A DNA stretch of 44,065 nucleotides from Deltaproteobacteria bacterium RIFOXYD12_FULL_56_24 (GCA_001799285.1 MGTD01000049.1:1-44065), one strand, 5' to 3'; positions 36,055 to 44,065 are shown, counted from the stretch's first letter. Notes: a model not told the origin generated them from the letters alone. A program made the numbers and translations.

Positions 36055-36849
36055 ATGGAGTTACTGCCGGAGATGCCCGCTGACTCCCTCGATGCCGGGG
36101 CTGGGAAGAAAACTCCTGCGGAACCGGCCCTTGAAGCCGGTATTTTTTTGGTGGACAAGCCGGTGGGGCCGAGCTCCTTCCGGATGGTGCAATTGGTGCG
36201 GCGGGCTCTGTCCATAAAGAAAGTGGGACATGCCGGCACCCTTGACCCTTTTGCTTCCGGTCTGCTGATCATCTGTGCCGGCCGCCCGGCCACCCGCCTT
36301 ATCTCGAAGTTCATGGAAGGAACCAAGCGCTACGAGGCGGTGCTCAGGCTGGGCATCGAAACCACCACCCAGGATCTCGAGGGAGAGGTTACCGCCCAAA
36401 AAGAGGTTGGGGCCTTTGCCCGAGAAGAGCTGGCGTATTGCCTGGCTGGTTTTGTGGGCGAGCAGTTGCAGACCCCTCCCCAGTATTCGGCGCTCAAGCA
36501 CCTGGGGAAGCCCCTGTACCATTATGCCCGCAAGGGGATTACCATTGAGAAGGCGCCGCGGCTGATCACGATTTTCCAGCTCCAGCTTTTGGAGGCCGGG
36601 CCTGATACCCTGCGCATCATGGTGGAGTGCAGCAAGGGCACCTATATCCGGACCCTGGCCGCGGATATTGGCGGCGCCCTCGGTTGCGGCGCCCATCTTG
36701 TTGCCTTGCGGCGGCTGCAAAGCGGTCCGTTTACCGTGGATCAGGCGGTGGATGGCGCCATGCTCCAGGATTCAGCCCTGGCGCGGCAGGCGCTTTTAGG
36801 CGAGACCTTGACCGTGGAAGAGGTTTTGGCCATGCTGCCTGGGCAGTAA
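36055..36849 (+). CDS. truB: tRNA pseudouridine-55 synthase TruB
   Basis: The 264-residue enzyme isomerises U55 in the T loop of tRNAs. The catalytic Asp is in GHAGTLDPFASGLLIICAG near residue 63; KRYEAVLRLGIETTTQDLEG, PPQYSALKHLGKPLYHYARKG and CSKGTYIRTLAADIG are the other family blocks. A short non-family N-terminal tail (about 25 residues) precedes GIFLVDKPVGPSS, so the start could lie further in, but no better-placed codon with a ribosome site is obvious. Confidence 0.93.
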   Translation: MELLPEMPADSLDAGAGKKTPAEPALEAGIFLVDKPVGPSSFRMVQLVRRALSIKKVGHAGTLDPFASGLLIICAGRPATRLISKFMEGTKRYEAVLRLGIETTTQDLEGEVTAQKEVGAFAREELAYCLAGFVGEQLQTPPQYSALKHLGKPLYHYARKGITIEKAPRLITIFQLQLLEAGPDTLRIMVECSKGTYIRTLAADIGGALGCGAHLVALRRLQSGPFTVDQAVDGAMLQDSALARQALLGETLTVEEVLAMLPGQ

Positions 36850-36888
36850 TGATCGGCCAGGAGGAAAAAAGCACGCAATGACATTCAA

Positions 36889-36917
36889 TTGACATTGTTG
36901 CCGGGATCATTTATTAA
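36889..36917 (+). promoter_or_regulatory. Internal sigma-70 promoter for rpsO-pnp
   Basis: A perfect TTGACA (36889-36894) and TATTAA (36912-36917) are spaced by 17 bp in the truB-rpsO gap, 85 bp before rpsO. It would let rpsO and pnp be expressed apart from the upstream operon. Confidence 0.7.
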
Positions 36918-37001
36918 GAGGCGTAGCGTACCAATTAGGAATCGATGGTTGATGATTTCTGTCGATCTCCCGAATTATTAATTTTAGTACACGAGGAAGT
37001 C

Positions 37002-37271
37002 ATGACATTGCAAGCGGACCAGAAACAAGAGATTATCACCAAGTATGCTCACCATGAAAAGGATACCGGCTCACCGGAGGTGCAGATTGCCCTGCTGAGC
37101 TCCCGGATTACCTATCTGACCGAGCATTTCAAGGAACACAAAAAAGACCATCATTCCCGGCGCGGGCTTCTGAAGCTGGTCGGCCAGAGACGGCGTCTCC
37201 TGAACTACCTCAAGAGCAAAAACGTTGATCTGTACCGTGACCTGATTCAAAAGCTTGGCATCAGAAAGTAG
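37002..37271 (+). CDS. rpsO: 30S ribosomal protein S15
   Basis: The 89-residue protein binds the central domain of 16S r[69 protein letters not shown] is the complete family core. The start at 37002 has GAGGAAG directly upstream; an in-frame codon at 36945 adds a tail with no homology to S15. A strong hairpin follows before pnp. Confidence 0.97.
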   Translation: MTLQADQKQEIITKYAHHEKDTGSPEVQIALLSSRITYLTEHFKEHKKDHHSRRGLLKLVGQRRRLLNYLKSKNVDLYRDLIQKLGIRK

Positions 37272-37282
37272 GATGCGATAAC

Positions 37283-37317
37283 AGCCACCGCCGGGTTTCT
37301 GGCGGTGGCTCCATTTT
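37283..37317 (+). terminator. Terminator/attenuator between rpsO and pnp
   Basis: AGCCACCGCC (37283-37292) pairs perfectly with GGCGGTGGCT (37301-37310) around an 8-base loop, followed by CCATTTT. The 150-bp pnp leader downstream holds a further CCCGAG/CTCGGG hairpin near 37404-37420. Confidence 0.75.
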
Positions 37318-37471
37318 GCCCCTGTGTGCAATCCGGCATCGCCGCTTCTGAGTGCGGCTGGGGCAGCGAAGACACCACCTTCCCATTGCGGTAATATATT
37401 TCGCCCGAGTTAGACTCGGGTGGCGCGATTGCTTCCCGGCATTGGAAAGGGCGGCTGTTAGAGGAGAGTAT

Positions 37472-39565
37472 ATGTTTAAAAAAGTAACGATTGATCTGGG
37501 CGGACGCCCCCTCACCATTGAAACCGGCCGTCTGGCAAAACAGGCGAACGGCACGGCCCTGGTAACCTATGGGGATACTGTGGTGCTGGTTACGGCCACC
37601 GCGGCCAAGGATCCCAAAGCAGAAATCGATTTTCTCCCCCTCACCGTGGAGTATCAGGAGCGATTTTATGCGGTGGGTCGTATTCCGGGCAGCTTTTTCC
37701 GGCGGGAAATAGGCCGACCCAGCGACAAGGAAACCCTTTCCGCCCGGTTTATCGACCGGCCCCTGCGGCCCTTGTTTGTTAAGGGCTACCAGCATGAGAC
37801 CCAGGTGATCGCTACGGTTTTATCGGCCGATCAGAAAAACGACCCGGATGTGCTGGCCATGATCGGCGCCTCCTGCGCCTTGATTGTTTCCGATATCCCT
37901 TTTAACGCGCCGGTTGCCGGGGTAAAGGTGGGCTATGTGGACGGCCAGTATGTCCTCAACCCCAGCCCGGAGGAGTGGGAGCAATCCAGAATGAACCTCA
38001 TCGTGGCCGGCACCAGGAATGCCGTGGTCATGGTCGAAGGCGGGGCGGACAGCTTATCTGAGGCCGAGGTGCTCGAGGGCATCTTTTTCGGCCATCAGGC
38101 GCTGCAGCCCATCCTGGACATGCAGGAAGAGATGCGGGCTGCGGTGGGTCGGGCCAAGATGGCGGTTGCGCCGCCGGTGGTCAATGAGGCCCTGAAGGCC
38201 AAGGTGACGGAGCTGTCTCGCGCCGAGATGCAGGTGGTCATCACCACGGCGGACAAGCAGCAGCGCAGCGAGCTCTATCATCAGCTTCAGAAAAAGCTTC
38301 TCGCCGCTCTGGGCGAAGAGTATGCCGACAGTCACAAGGAGGCCAAGGAGCATCTCCATTCCCTGAATAAAACCATGATGCGCGACCGGATCGTCAAGGA
38401 TCAATGCCGGATAGACGGCCGCCGTTTTGATGAGATCCGCCCGATCAACTGCGAGGTTGCGGCCCTGCCGAAGGTTCATGGCTCCGCCCTCTTCACCCGC
38501 GGGGAGACCCAGGTCATGGTTTCCGCCACCCTGGGCAGCGGCGACGATGAGCAACGGGTTGAATCCTTGAGCGGCATGTCCTTCAAGCGTTTCATGCTCC
38601 ATTATAATTTCCCCCCCTACTGCGTAGGCGAGGTCAGGTTCATGCGCGGCCCCAGCCGTCGGGACATCGGGCATGGCGCCCTGGCCGAAAGGGCTCTGGC
38701 CGCGGTGCTCCCCAAGGGCGATGAGTTCGCCTACACCATCCGCATCGTCTCCGAGGTGCTGGAGTCAAACGGCTCCTCCTCCATGGCCACGGTCTGCGGC
38801 GGCAGTCTCGCCCTGATGGACGCGGGCGTGCCGATCAAGAAACCGGTTTCCGGCGTGGCCATGGGTCTGATCAAGGACGGCGAGACCATCGTCATCCTTT
38901 CCGACATCCTGGGTGATGAAGATCATCTCGGCGACATGGATTTCAAGGTCACCGGCACCGACGAGGGCATCACCGCCCTGCAGATGGACATCAAGATCGA
39001 AGGCGTCTCCAAGGAGATCATGACCAGCGCTCTGGCCCAGGCCAGGGGCGGCCGCCTCCATATCCTCGAAAAAATGAAGATGGCGATCGAGCAGCCCAGG
39101 GCGGATGTGCCCGAGCATGCACCCAAGATCTTCAGTATCCAGATCAATCCCGACAAGATCCGCGACCTCATCGGCCCGGGCGGCAAGATGATCAAGTCGA
39201 TCACCGCTGATTTCGGGATCAAGATGGATGTGGAGGATTCCGGCAAGGTGACGATTTTCGCGCCCAACGGTCTGGTTGCCCAGCAGGTCATCGCCAAGGT
39301 AAACGAGATCGCCGCCGATCCGGAAATCGGCCGGATCTACGACGGCGTTGTGCAGAAGATCCTCGATTTCGGCGCTTTCGTGCAGATCATGCCGGGGGTT
39401 GACGGCCTGGTGCACATCTCCGAGCTTGACAACAAGCGGGTCGAGAAGGTCACCGATATTCTCAAGGAAGGCGACGAGGTCCGGGTCAAGGTTCTGGAGA
39501 TCGACCAGCGCGGCAAGATCCGTCTGAGCCGCAAGGCTGTTCTTAATGAGGAGTCCGGCTCCTGA
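37472..39565 (+). CDS. pnp: Polynucleotide phosphorylase
   Basis: The 697-residue phosphorolytic 3'-5' exoribonuclease has two RNase PH domains (the second active one with FTRGETQVMVSATLGSGDDEQ and GHGALAERAL), an all-alpha linker, a KH domain (IRDLIGPGGKMIKSI) and a C-terminal S1 domain (YDGVVQKILDFGAFVQIMPGVDGLVHISEL). GAGGAGAG lies just before the ATG at 37472; the frame open upstream covers the leader hairpins and is not family-like. It follows rpsO as in most proteobacteria, and its leader is the usual place for its own feedback control. Confidence 0.97.
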   Translation: MFKKVTIDLGGRPLTIETGRLAKQANGTALVTYGDTVVLVTATAAKDPKAEIDFLPLTVEYQERFYAVGRIPGSFFRREIGRPSDKETLSARFIDRPLRPLFVKGYQHETQVIATVLSADQKNDPDVLAMIGASCALIVSDIPFNAPVAGVKVGYVDGQYVLNPSPEEWEQSRMNLIVAGTRNAVVMVEGGADSLSEAEVLEGIFFGHQALQPILDMQEEMRAAVGRAKMAVAPPVVNEALKAKVTELSRAEMQVVITTADKQQRSELYHQLQKKLLAALGEEYADSHKEAKEHLHSLNKTMMRDRIVKDQCRIDGRRFDEIRPINCEVAALPKVHGSALFTRGETQVMVSATLGSGDDEQRVESLSGMSFKRFMLHYNFPPYCVGEVRFMRGPSRRDIGHGALAERALAAVLPKGDEFAYTIRIVSEVLESNGSSSMATVCGGSLALMDAGVPIKKPVSGVAMGLIKDGETIVILSDILGDEDHLGDMDFKVTGTDEGITALQMDIKIEGVSKEIMTSALAQARGGRLHILEKMKMAIEQPRADVPEHAPKIFSIQINPDKIRDLIGPGGKMIKSITADFGIKMDVEDSGKVTIFAPNGLVAQQVIAKVNEIAADPEIGRIYDGVVQKILDFGAFVQIMPGVDGLVHISELDNKRVEKVTDILKEGDEVRVKVLEIDQRGKIRLSRKAVLNEESGS

Positions 39566-39597
39566 TTGGTCGTTTTGTGATATTGTGATTCTTCCGA

Positions 39598-39630
39598 GGG
39601 GAAGGGGGGCGCGGCTCCCTTTCCCCTTTT
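39598..39630 (+). terminator. Possible terminator between pnp and the M16 peptidase
   Basis: GGGGAAGGG (39598-39606) pairs with CCCTTTCCCC (39617-39626) with one bulge, followed by TTTT. The U tract is short, so partial read-through is likely. Confidence 0.5.
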
Positions 39631-39660
39631 CCGTATTCCCCGCAACCAGTAAGGAAGCTC

Positions 39661-40926
39661 GTGTCAAATACCTACCAGAAAACCGTACTCGACAACGGCA
39701 TCCGGATCGTCACCGAAAAGATTCCCTCCCGCACGGCCTCGGCAGGCATCTGGGTGAATGTGGGCGCCCGCGACGAACAGCCCCATAACAACGGCAGCGC
39801 CCATTTTGTCGAACACATGCTCTTCAAGGGCACCGCCAGCCGGACAGCCCAGGAGATTGCCCAGGAATTCGACACCCTGGGCGGCATGTCCAACGCCTTC
39901 ACCTCCGGCGAGACCACCTCCTATTACGCCACGGTCCTCGATGATCAGGTGGAACGGCTCGTCGGCTTGCTGGGGGATATCTTTCAGCACTCGCTTTTTG
40001 CGGAGGAAGAGGTGGTTCGGGAGCGGGAGGTCGTGCTTCAGGAAATATCCATGGTGGAAGACACCCCGGATGATCGGATCCATGAGCTGTTTACCGGCAA
40101 TCTCTGGGGTCCGCATCCCTTGGGTTATACGGTTCTCGGGCCGCGGGAGATCGTGGCCGGCCTGGATTCCGCCGGGCTGCGGGAGTATATGCGCCGCGAG
40201 TACACGCCGGAGAGGATCATCATCGCCGCCTCCGGCAATGTGGAGCACGAGCGGTTCTGTCATCTCTGGGAGAAGCAGCTGGGCGGCATGAGCGGTTCAA
40301 ACAAAGGCGTCGGCCGGCAGCCGCCCGCGGTGCTTGCCCCGGTGCGTAAACTCTACAAAAAAAAGCTGGAACAGGCGCATCTGGTGCTGGGCACCTACGG
40401 CCTGCCGCTGGTGGCCCCGGAGCGCTATGCCCTCTATCTGCTGCACGTTCTCCTCGGCGGCAACATGAGCTCCCGGCTTTTTCAGGAGGTACGCGAAAAG
40501 GCCGGGCTGGCTTATTCCATCTATTCCTATCTCTCCTCGTTCACCGACAGCGGCTATCTCGGCGTCTATCTGGGGGTTGACCCTGCGGTGGTGAACAAGG
40601 CTCTGGCCCTGGTTGCCAGGGAGATCAAGGGACTGCGCCAGAGCAAGGTTTCAAAGAGCAAACTGGCCGGGGCCAAGGATTACGCCAAGGCCGGGATCTT
40701 TCTCTCCGCCGAGAACATGGAGTCGAGGATGACCAGAATCGCCAGAAACGAACTGACCTTTGGCCGCTATGTCCCCTTTGATGAGGTTGCCGCAGGTTTT
40801 GACCAGGTGCGGCTAGAGGATATTTCCGCGCTGGCTGCGCAGCTTTTCAGCCGACCGCTGGCTGCCACCGTTCTTGGCCCCGTAAAAGAAAAGGATATGG
40901 ACTGGTTTCCCCTTGACTTGGAGTAA
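39661..40926 (+). CDS. M16-family zinc peptidase (processing-peptidase-like)
   Basis: The 421-residue protein has the inverted zinc motif HFVEHMLFKGT (HxxEH) near residue 48 and the distal Glu in EVVREREVVLQEISMVED, followed by the C-terminal inactive M16 domain with YALYLLHVLLGGNMSSRLFQEVREKAGLAYSIYSYLSSF. It resembles the PqqL/MPP-beta group of bacterial processing peptidases, whose substrates are largely unknown. GTG 39661 is the start, with AAGGAAG upstream. The TAA stop is formed by the first bases of a palindromic element (40923). Confidence 0.92.
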   Translation: MSNTYQKTVLDNGIRIVTEKIPSRTASAGIWVNVGARDEQPHNNGSAHFVEHMLFKGTASRTAQEIAQEFDTLGGMSNAFTSGETTSYYATVLDDQVERLVGLLGDIFQHSLFAEEEVVREREVVLQEISMVEDTPDDRIHELFTGNLWGPHPLGYTVLGPREIVAGLDSAGLREYMRREYTPERIIIAASGNVEHERFCHLWEKQLGGMSGSNKGVGRQPPAVLAPVRKLYKKKLEQAHLVLGTYGLPLVAPERYALYLLHVLLGGNMSSRLFQEVREKAGLAYSIYSYLSSFTDSGYLGVYLGVDPAVVNKALALVAREIKGLRQSKVSKSKLAGAKDYAKAGIFLSAENMESRMTRIARNELTFGRYVPFDEVAAGFDQVRLEDISALAAQLFSRPLAATVLGPVKEKDMDWFPLDLE

Positions 40927-41028
40927 CCGCCCAGCAGCACCACATCTGCGTTGTCATCGGCCTGCTCATGTGCACCAGCACACTTCGCCGGCCTATTCCT
41001 AGCATCTGCGGCACTGCTGAACGGTTAC
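40923..41028 (-). repeat. Palindromic dispersed element, copy D (before dut)
   Basis: GTAACCGCCCAGCAG (40923-40937) and CTGCTGAACGGTTAC (41014-41028) are terminal inverted repeats with two mismatches that become G-T pairs on the minus strand. Core 78 bp matches the 20171 copy at about 90% by eye. The inner TGTGC-ACCA-GCACA hairpin is at the centre. Confidence 0.85.
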
Positions 41029-41072
41029 ATTTTTTTGCTGTCCCTGGTAAATGGTTAAACTTGGAGTAGAGG

Positions 41073-41546
41073 ATGATGGAAACAACGAGAGAAGACACCC
41101 ACACTATCCAGTTGTCCTGGCTCGACCCGGCAGGCCATGATGATCTGCCTTTGCCCGCCTACCACTCCGAACTGGCCGCGGGTATGGATGTGGCTGCGGC
41201 CGTGGTTGAGCCGGTGGTGATCGGGCCGGGGGAGATCCGCCTGCTGCCTTCCGGTTTTGCCGTGGCCCTGGCGCCTGGCTATGAGTTGCAGGTCCGCCCC
41301 CGGAGCGGGTTGGCCATCAAGCACGGAATCACGGTGATCAACAGCCCCGGCACCATTGATGCCGATTACCGGGGCGAGGTGAAGATCGGCCTGATCAACA
41401 TGGGAAACGAGCCCTTCACCATCCGCCGGGGCGACCGGATCGCCCAGCTGGTCCTGGCCCCGGTCTGCCGGGCCACGGTGCTTGCGGTGGACAGCCTGGA
41501 TGAGACCAAACGGCAGGATGGTGGGTTTGGCCATACCGGGATTTGA
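41073..41546 (+). CDS. dut: dUTP diphosphatase
   Basis: The 157-residue trimeric dUTPase removes dUTP and supplies dUMP for thymidylate synthesis. All five motifs are seen in order: [44 protein letters not shown] and the C-terminal arm [14 protein letters not shown] lies 6 nt before ATG 41073; a second ATG follows directly. It stands between an M16 peptidase and an MBL-fold hydrolase. A dispersed element occupies the upstream gap. Confidence 0.95.
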   Translation: MMETTREDTHTIQLSWLDPAGHDDLPLPAYHSELAAGMDVAAAVVEPVVIGPGEIRLLPSGFAVALAPGYELQVRPRSGLAIKHGITVINSPGTIDADYRGEVKIGLINMGNEPFTIRRGDRIAQLVLAPVCRATVLAVDSLDETKRQDGGFGHTGI

Positions 41547-41611
41547 GGGATTAAAGCTGGAAGCTCTAAGCTGAAAGCTAAAAGTTCTGGCTGTGCCTTT
41601 TGAGGTAGATA

Positions 41612-42421
41612 ATGCGATTCTGTGTTTTAGGCGGCGGCAGCAAGGGCAATGCGACCTTTGTCGAATCAGGGCAGACGCGGCTGTTGATCGACGCCGGTTT
41701 TTCCGGCAAGGAGATCGAGCGGCGGCTGCTTTCCATCGACGTTGAGCCGGAAACCCTTTCCGGTATCCTCATCACCCACGAACACGGCGACCATGTAAAG
41801 GGGGCGGCGATTCTTTCCCGCCGTTTTCGCCTGCCGGTCTTTATCAATGAGGCAACCCTGGCCGCTGCCGGACCGGTTTTGGCCAACCTCCCGCACTGCC
41901 AGCCCTTTGTTACGGGCGAGCCCTTCAGCTTTAAGGATTTCCAGATTCATCCCTTCGCTATCTCCCATGACGCGGCAGACCCCGTCGGTTTTCTTCTGAA
42001 CAATGGCCGGTTGCTCCTGGGCTACTGCACCGATACCGGGATGGTCTCCAAGCTGATCCAGTACCGGTTGAGCGTCTGCCACGGCCTGGTGCTTGAAGCC
42101 AACCACGACCCGGACCTGCTCCGCACCGGCCCCTATCCGCTGCCCCTGCAACAACGGGTGCGGGGCAAGACCGGGCATCTGGCCAACGCGGAGGCCGCCG
42201 GTTTTTTGTGTGACATCCACCACGACGGCCTTGAGCATGTGGTTCTCTCGCACCTGAGCGAAACCAACAACCGGCCGCATCTTGCCGAGGAAGCAATGGT
42301 CGTTGCCCTTGCAACCCTGCGCGACCGGCTGGGTGACGGCTGTTTGCTGCCGACGATCTCTCTTGCTCATCAGGACCAGGTGGGCGAGGTGGTTATCCTC
42401 GGGGCCAGGGCAGGGCGATGA
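41612..42421 (+). CDS. MBL-fold metallohydrolase (YycJ/WalJ-like)
   Basis: The 269-residue protein has the metallo-beta-lactamase fold: GGGSKGNATFVESGQTRLLIDAGFSGKEIERRL, the metal motif THEHGDHVKG, LGYCTDTGM and a late VVLSHLSETNNRPHLAEEA. This order matches the YycJ/WalJ-like group, which probably act as DNA or RNA exonucleases. The substrate here is unknown. GAGG lies about 6 nt before the ATG. The stop overlaps the next gene as ATGA. Confidence 0.85.
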   Translation: MRFCVLGGGSKGNATFVESGQTRLLIDAGFSGKEIERRLLSIDVEPETLSGILITHEHGDHVKGAAILSRRFRLPVFINEATLAAAGPVLANLPHCQPFVTGEPFSFKDFQIHPFAISHDAADPVGFLLNNGRLLLGYCTDTGMVSKLIQYRLSVCHGLVLEANHDPDLLRTGPYPLPLQQRVRGKTGHLANAEAAGFLCDIHHDGLEHVVLSHLSETNNRPHLAEEAMVVALATLRDRLGDGCLLPTISLAHQDQVGEVVILGARAGR

Positions 42422-43275
42422 CGTTTAAGAATGTAACTAATCACGGGGTAAGCCCACAAAGGTCAAATAACCAGAATCTCTGGCCGTGGCGGCTGGGCGC
42501 GACTTCCTGCGTACTGCCTGCAGATATCATGACCAATGTCCGGGCCTTGGCGCCCCTGGTGGACGATGTTCAGTTGCTCTTCTTTGAAAGCGCGGCCAAA
42601 AGCCTTCTGCCCCAGCCCCTGGACCTGCAAGTGCTGCGGGATCTTGCCGAGGAGCACGGGCTCAGCTATACGGTGCATCTGCCCGCCGACCTGGCCTTGG
42701 GCGCGGCAGCGAGGGTCGAGCGGCAGGAGGGCATCGCCGAGATCCTCCGGCTCATGGCCCAGCTGTCGCCTCTTGCTCCGCAGAGTTTTGACCTGCATCT
42801 GACCCGGGAGCCGGATCTGCCGGAAGCGGCCTGGCTTGATAATCTGGCGGCCAGCCTCGGGGAATTGGCCACTGCTCTGGGGGAAGAGAAAAGGCAGATT
42901 GGGGTGGAAAATATCGAGTATCCCTACGATCTCGTGGCCCCTTTGGTTGCAGAGTACGGCTTTGCTGTCTGTCTTGATCTCGGGCATCTTGTCCATTACG
43001 GCCATGATCTGGAAGAAGGGTTGGGCCTGCTGCCCCGAGCTCACCATCTTCATTATCACGGGGTGGAAGGCGGCATGGATCATCAGGCATTGTTTGATGC
43101 GGAACAGGCCGAGATGCTCGGCAAACGGCTGGTCAAGGCCGGGTATGAGGGGGTGGTCACCCTGGAGATGTACAGTCTGGAAAAGCTGAAGGGTTCGTTG
43201 GCGCTTCTGGATGAGGCGTGGCAACCATTCCAAGCAAAGCTCGTATCTGCGCATTCTGTGCATGCCCTGCAATGA
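42418..43275 (+). CDS. cbiR: CbiR-like cobamide-remodelling phosphodiesterase
   Basis: The 285-residue protein has an AP-endonuclease-2-type TIM barrel with the likely metal ligands in YTVHLPADL, FDLHLTREPD, GVENIEYPYD, VCLDLGHLVHYGHDLEEG, HHLHYHGVEGGMDH and VTLEMYSLEKL. The opening WRLGATSCVLPADIMTNVRALAPLVDDVQLLFFES resembles CbiR, which cleaves the nucleotide loop of scavenged cobamides so that the lower ligand can be exchanged. ATG 42418 overlaps the preceding stop. Residues 6-19 (VTNHGVSPQRSNN) are encoded by a 41-bp dispersed repeat, and the last residues AKLVSAHSVHALQ may come from an adjoining intron remnant. Other sugar-phosphate-isomerase-like TIM-barrel families remain possible. 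Confidence 0.65.
   Translation: MTFKNVTNHGVSPQRSNNQNLWPWRLGATSCVLPADIMTNVRALAPLVDDVQLLFFESAAKSLLPQPLDLQVLRDLAEEHGLSYTVHLPADLALGAAARVERQEGIAEILRLMAQLSPLAPQSFDLHLTREPDLPEAAWLDNLAASLGELATALGEEKRQIGVENIEYPYDLVAPLVAEYGFAVCLDLGHLVHYGHDLEEGLGLLPRAHHLHYHGVEGGMDHQALFDAEQAEMLGKRLVKAGYEGVVTLEMYSLEKLKGSLALLDEAWQPFQAKLVSAHSVHALQ
42433..42473 (+). repeat. 41-bp dispersed repeat, copy 2 (inside cbiR)
   Basis: It matches 8197-8237 at 39 of 41 positions by eye. Here it lies within the 5' part of the cbiR frame and is read in frame without a stop; no alternative ATG, GTG or TTG start exists between it and the conserved WRLGATSC segment. Confidence 0.7.
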
Positions 43276-43431
43276 AGAACATCGGAAAGCCGGATGTGGG
43301 AAAAACGTACGTCCGGTTTGATGAGGGGAGGCTGATGAACGACAATGGCTGGCTGACACGCAGTAGCCGCGAGCGGCGAGGCGTTACCGAAAGTCCTGGC
43401 CGGGATCGGCAAGTCAGCCGCCTACTCTACC
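43276..43431 (+). ncRNA. Decayed group II intron 3' end (domain V and VI-like)
   Basis: At 43287-43319 the arms AAGCCGGA and TCCGGTTT form the 8-bp domain V stem with the AGC triad including a G-T pair, capped by a GGGAAAA loop. The distal stem is weak. It is followed by GATGAGGGGAGGCTG, a stem GGCTGAC (43351-43357)/GTCAGCC (43413-43419) in the place of domain VI, and CCTACTCTAC, which resembles typical intron 3' ends. No reverse-transcriptase gene is present upstream. Confidence 0.5.
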
Positions 43432-43448
43432 CGGAATTCAGATCTATG

Positions 43449-44021
43449 TTAGGAGAGATGAAAATATCCTAATATAAAGCCCAAAATCCACCCTACGCAT
43501 ACGGCCCCGCCAATCCATAAGATTAACTTTAAGGCCCAACCCCCCGAAGTTGTTTTTTTTGGGGGGTTATTCTCCGCAGAACCAACTTTTAATTCTTCTT
43601 TCACCTGCATATCTAAATCAGCCAATTTATCAAAAGCGCTTTTCTCAAAATTAATTGGTTGATTTGCATCTTTTGTTCTTGATAATGGCTTTACATCATC
43701 ACGCTTTGGAGGAGTAGCAGGGTTTGCCGGAGTCTGCATCTCGTCAATATGGGATTCTGCAAGTCGGGCAGTTTTACACTTTGGACAGGTTGATACGCAT
43801 CTTGAGAAGTTGTGTCCGCAGCTTTGACAGCTTGCCAGAAGCCATGGGGGAGGGAGGTTTGGCAAGGGTGCTAGAGACGGAGGCTCCCAATCAATGGGCA
43901 TACCGCATTGATTGCAAAATGTTACTTCCGTAGGTGGGGTTTTAATCTTATTAGCTGAACCACAGTTCCTGCACGCCGGGGCCTGTAAAGAATTTTGTGT
44001 AAATGGGTTTTGATTTTTCAT
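43449..44021 (-). CDS. Zinc-ribbon protein with a C-terminal membrane helix
   Basis: The 190-residue protein has two pairs of zinc-ribbon half sites, CRNCG with CNQCG, and CQSCG with CPKCK, separated by a Pro-rich stretch (EPPSLAPLPNLPPP). A polar, disordered-looking middle follows, then one membrane helix near the C-terminus (LKLILWIGGAVCVGWILGFILGYF). Such a protein would be anchored with its ribbons in the cytoplasm. I do not recognise a named family. Its G+C is clearly lower than the surrounding genes, and it adjoins an intron remnant, which suggests acquired DNA. ATG 44021 is chosen over a TTG two codons earlier; neither has a convincing ribosome site. Confidence 0.7.
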   Translation of the reverse strand: MKNQNPFTQNSLQAPACRNCGSANKIKTPPTEVTFCNQCGMPIDWEPPSLAPLPNLPPPWLLASCQSCGHNFSRCVSTCPKCKTARLAESHIDEMQTPANPATPPKRDDVKPLSRTKDANQPINFEKSAFDKLADLDMQVKEELKVGSAENNPPKKTTSGGWALKLILWIGGAVCVGWILGFILGYFHLS

Positions 44022-44065
44022 TTCCAATAAGTCGGCATTCTATCGCCAAACAAAATGGCGAAGCG

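Noticed and set aside
41547-41611. AGCT-rich repeats before the MBL-fold gene
   Set aside because: AAGCTGGAAGCTCTAAGCTG is a short imperfect tandem run; a similar AGCTGATAGCT run lies near 9375, but both are too short to define an element.
43218-43472. 84-codon frame across the cbiR end
   Set aside because: It overlaps cbiR in another frame and runs through the intron remnant, with no protein-like pattern.

Overview
The window looks like a chromosome segment of a sulfur-cycling member of the former Deltaproteobacteria (Desulfobacterota, most like Desulfobulbales). The pointers are an AhbD-like radical SAM heme enzyme beside hemE and hemH, a 12-heme cytochrome, a complex I operon without nuoE, nuoF or nuoG, a CbiR-like cobamide enzyme, and moderately high G+C coding sequence. 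This placement is inference from gene content; there is no rRNA here.

Layout. 1-280: the end of an insertion sequence that has cut off the 3' end of a RelE/ParE-type toxin gene. 324-3781 (minus): nadE, translationally coupled to a membrane-anchored 12-heme cytochrome c. 3996-9324 (plus): a PhoH-type PIN/ATPase, then a heme cluster of ahbD-like radical SAM gene, hemE, HD-domain gene and hemH. 9407-15021 (minus): the rod-shape cluster mreB-mreC-mreD-mrdA-rodA. 15239-17113: tRNA-Ala(GGC), a 59-residue small gene and mpl. 17596-29434 (plus): a 13-gene complex I operon, nuoABCD-HIJK, an extra antiporter-like subunit, a small membrane protein, a NuoL-like subunit, nuoM and nuoN. 29538-43275 (plus): tRNA-Gly(CCC), tandem terminators and the conserved translation/RNA operon rimP-nusA-ylxR-infB-rbfA-nrnA-truB-rpsO-pnp, followed by an M16 peptidase, dut, a metallo-beta-lactamase-fold hydrolase and cbiR. 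43276-44065: a decayed group II intron tail and a lower-G+C zinc-ribbon membrane protein on the minus strand.

Most genes are housekeeping. The main unexplained signal lies between them. Five copies of a roughly 100-bp imperfect palindrome (8242-8350, 17119-17259, 20171-20270, 22644-22749, 40923-41028) share a core, while their outer arms differ from copy to copy yet stay self-complementary within each copy. A second, 41-bp repeat (8197-8237 and 42433-42473, 39 of 41 identical by eye) lies next to hemH and inside the 5' end of cbiR, where it appears to be translated. Several of these elements supply the stop codon of the preceding gene.

Functionally, the heme cluster suggests a mixed route: HemE makes coproporphyrinogen, HemH inserts iron, and the AhbD-like enzyme could do the final decarboxylations. 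Complex I without its NADH module points to an electron donor other than NADH, such as ferredoxin. All coordinates, alignments and pairings were worked out by eye, with no database search.
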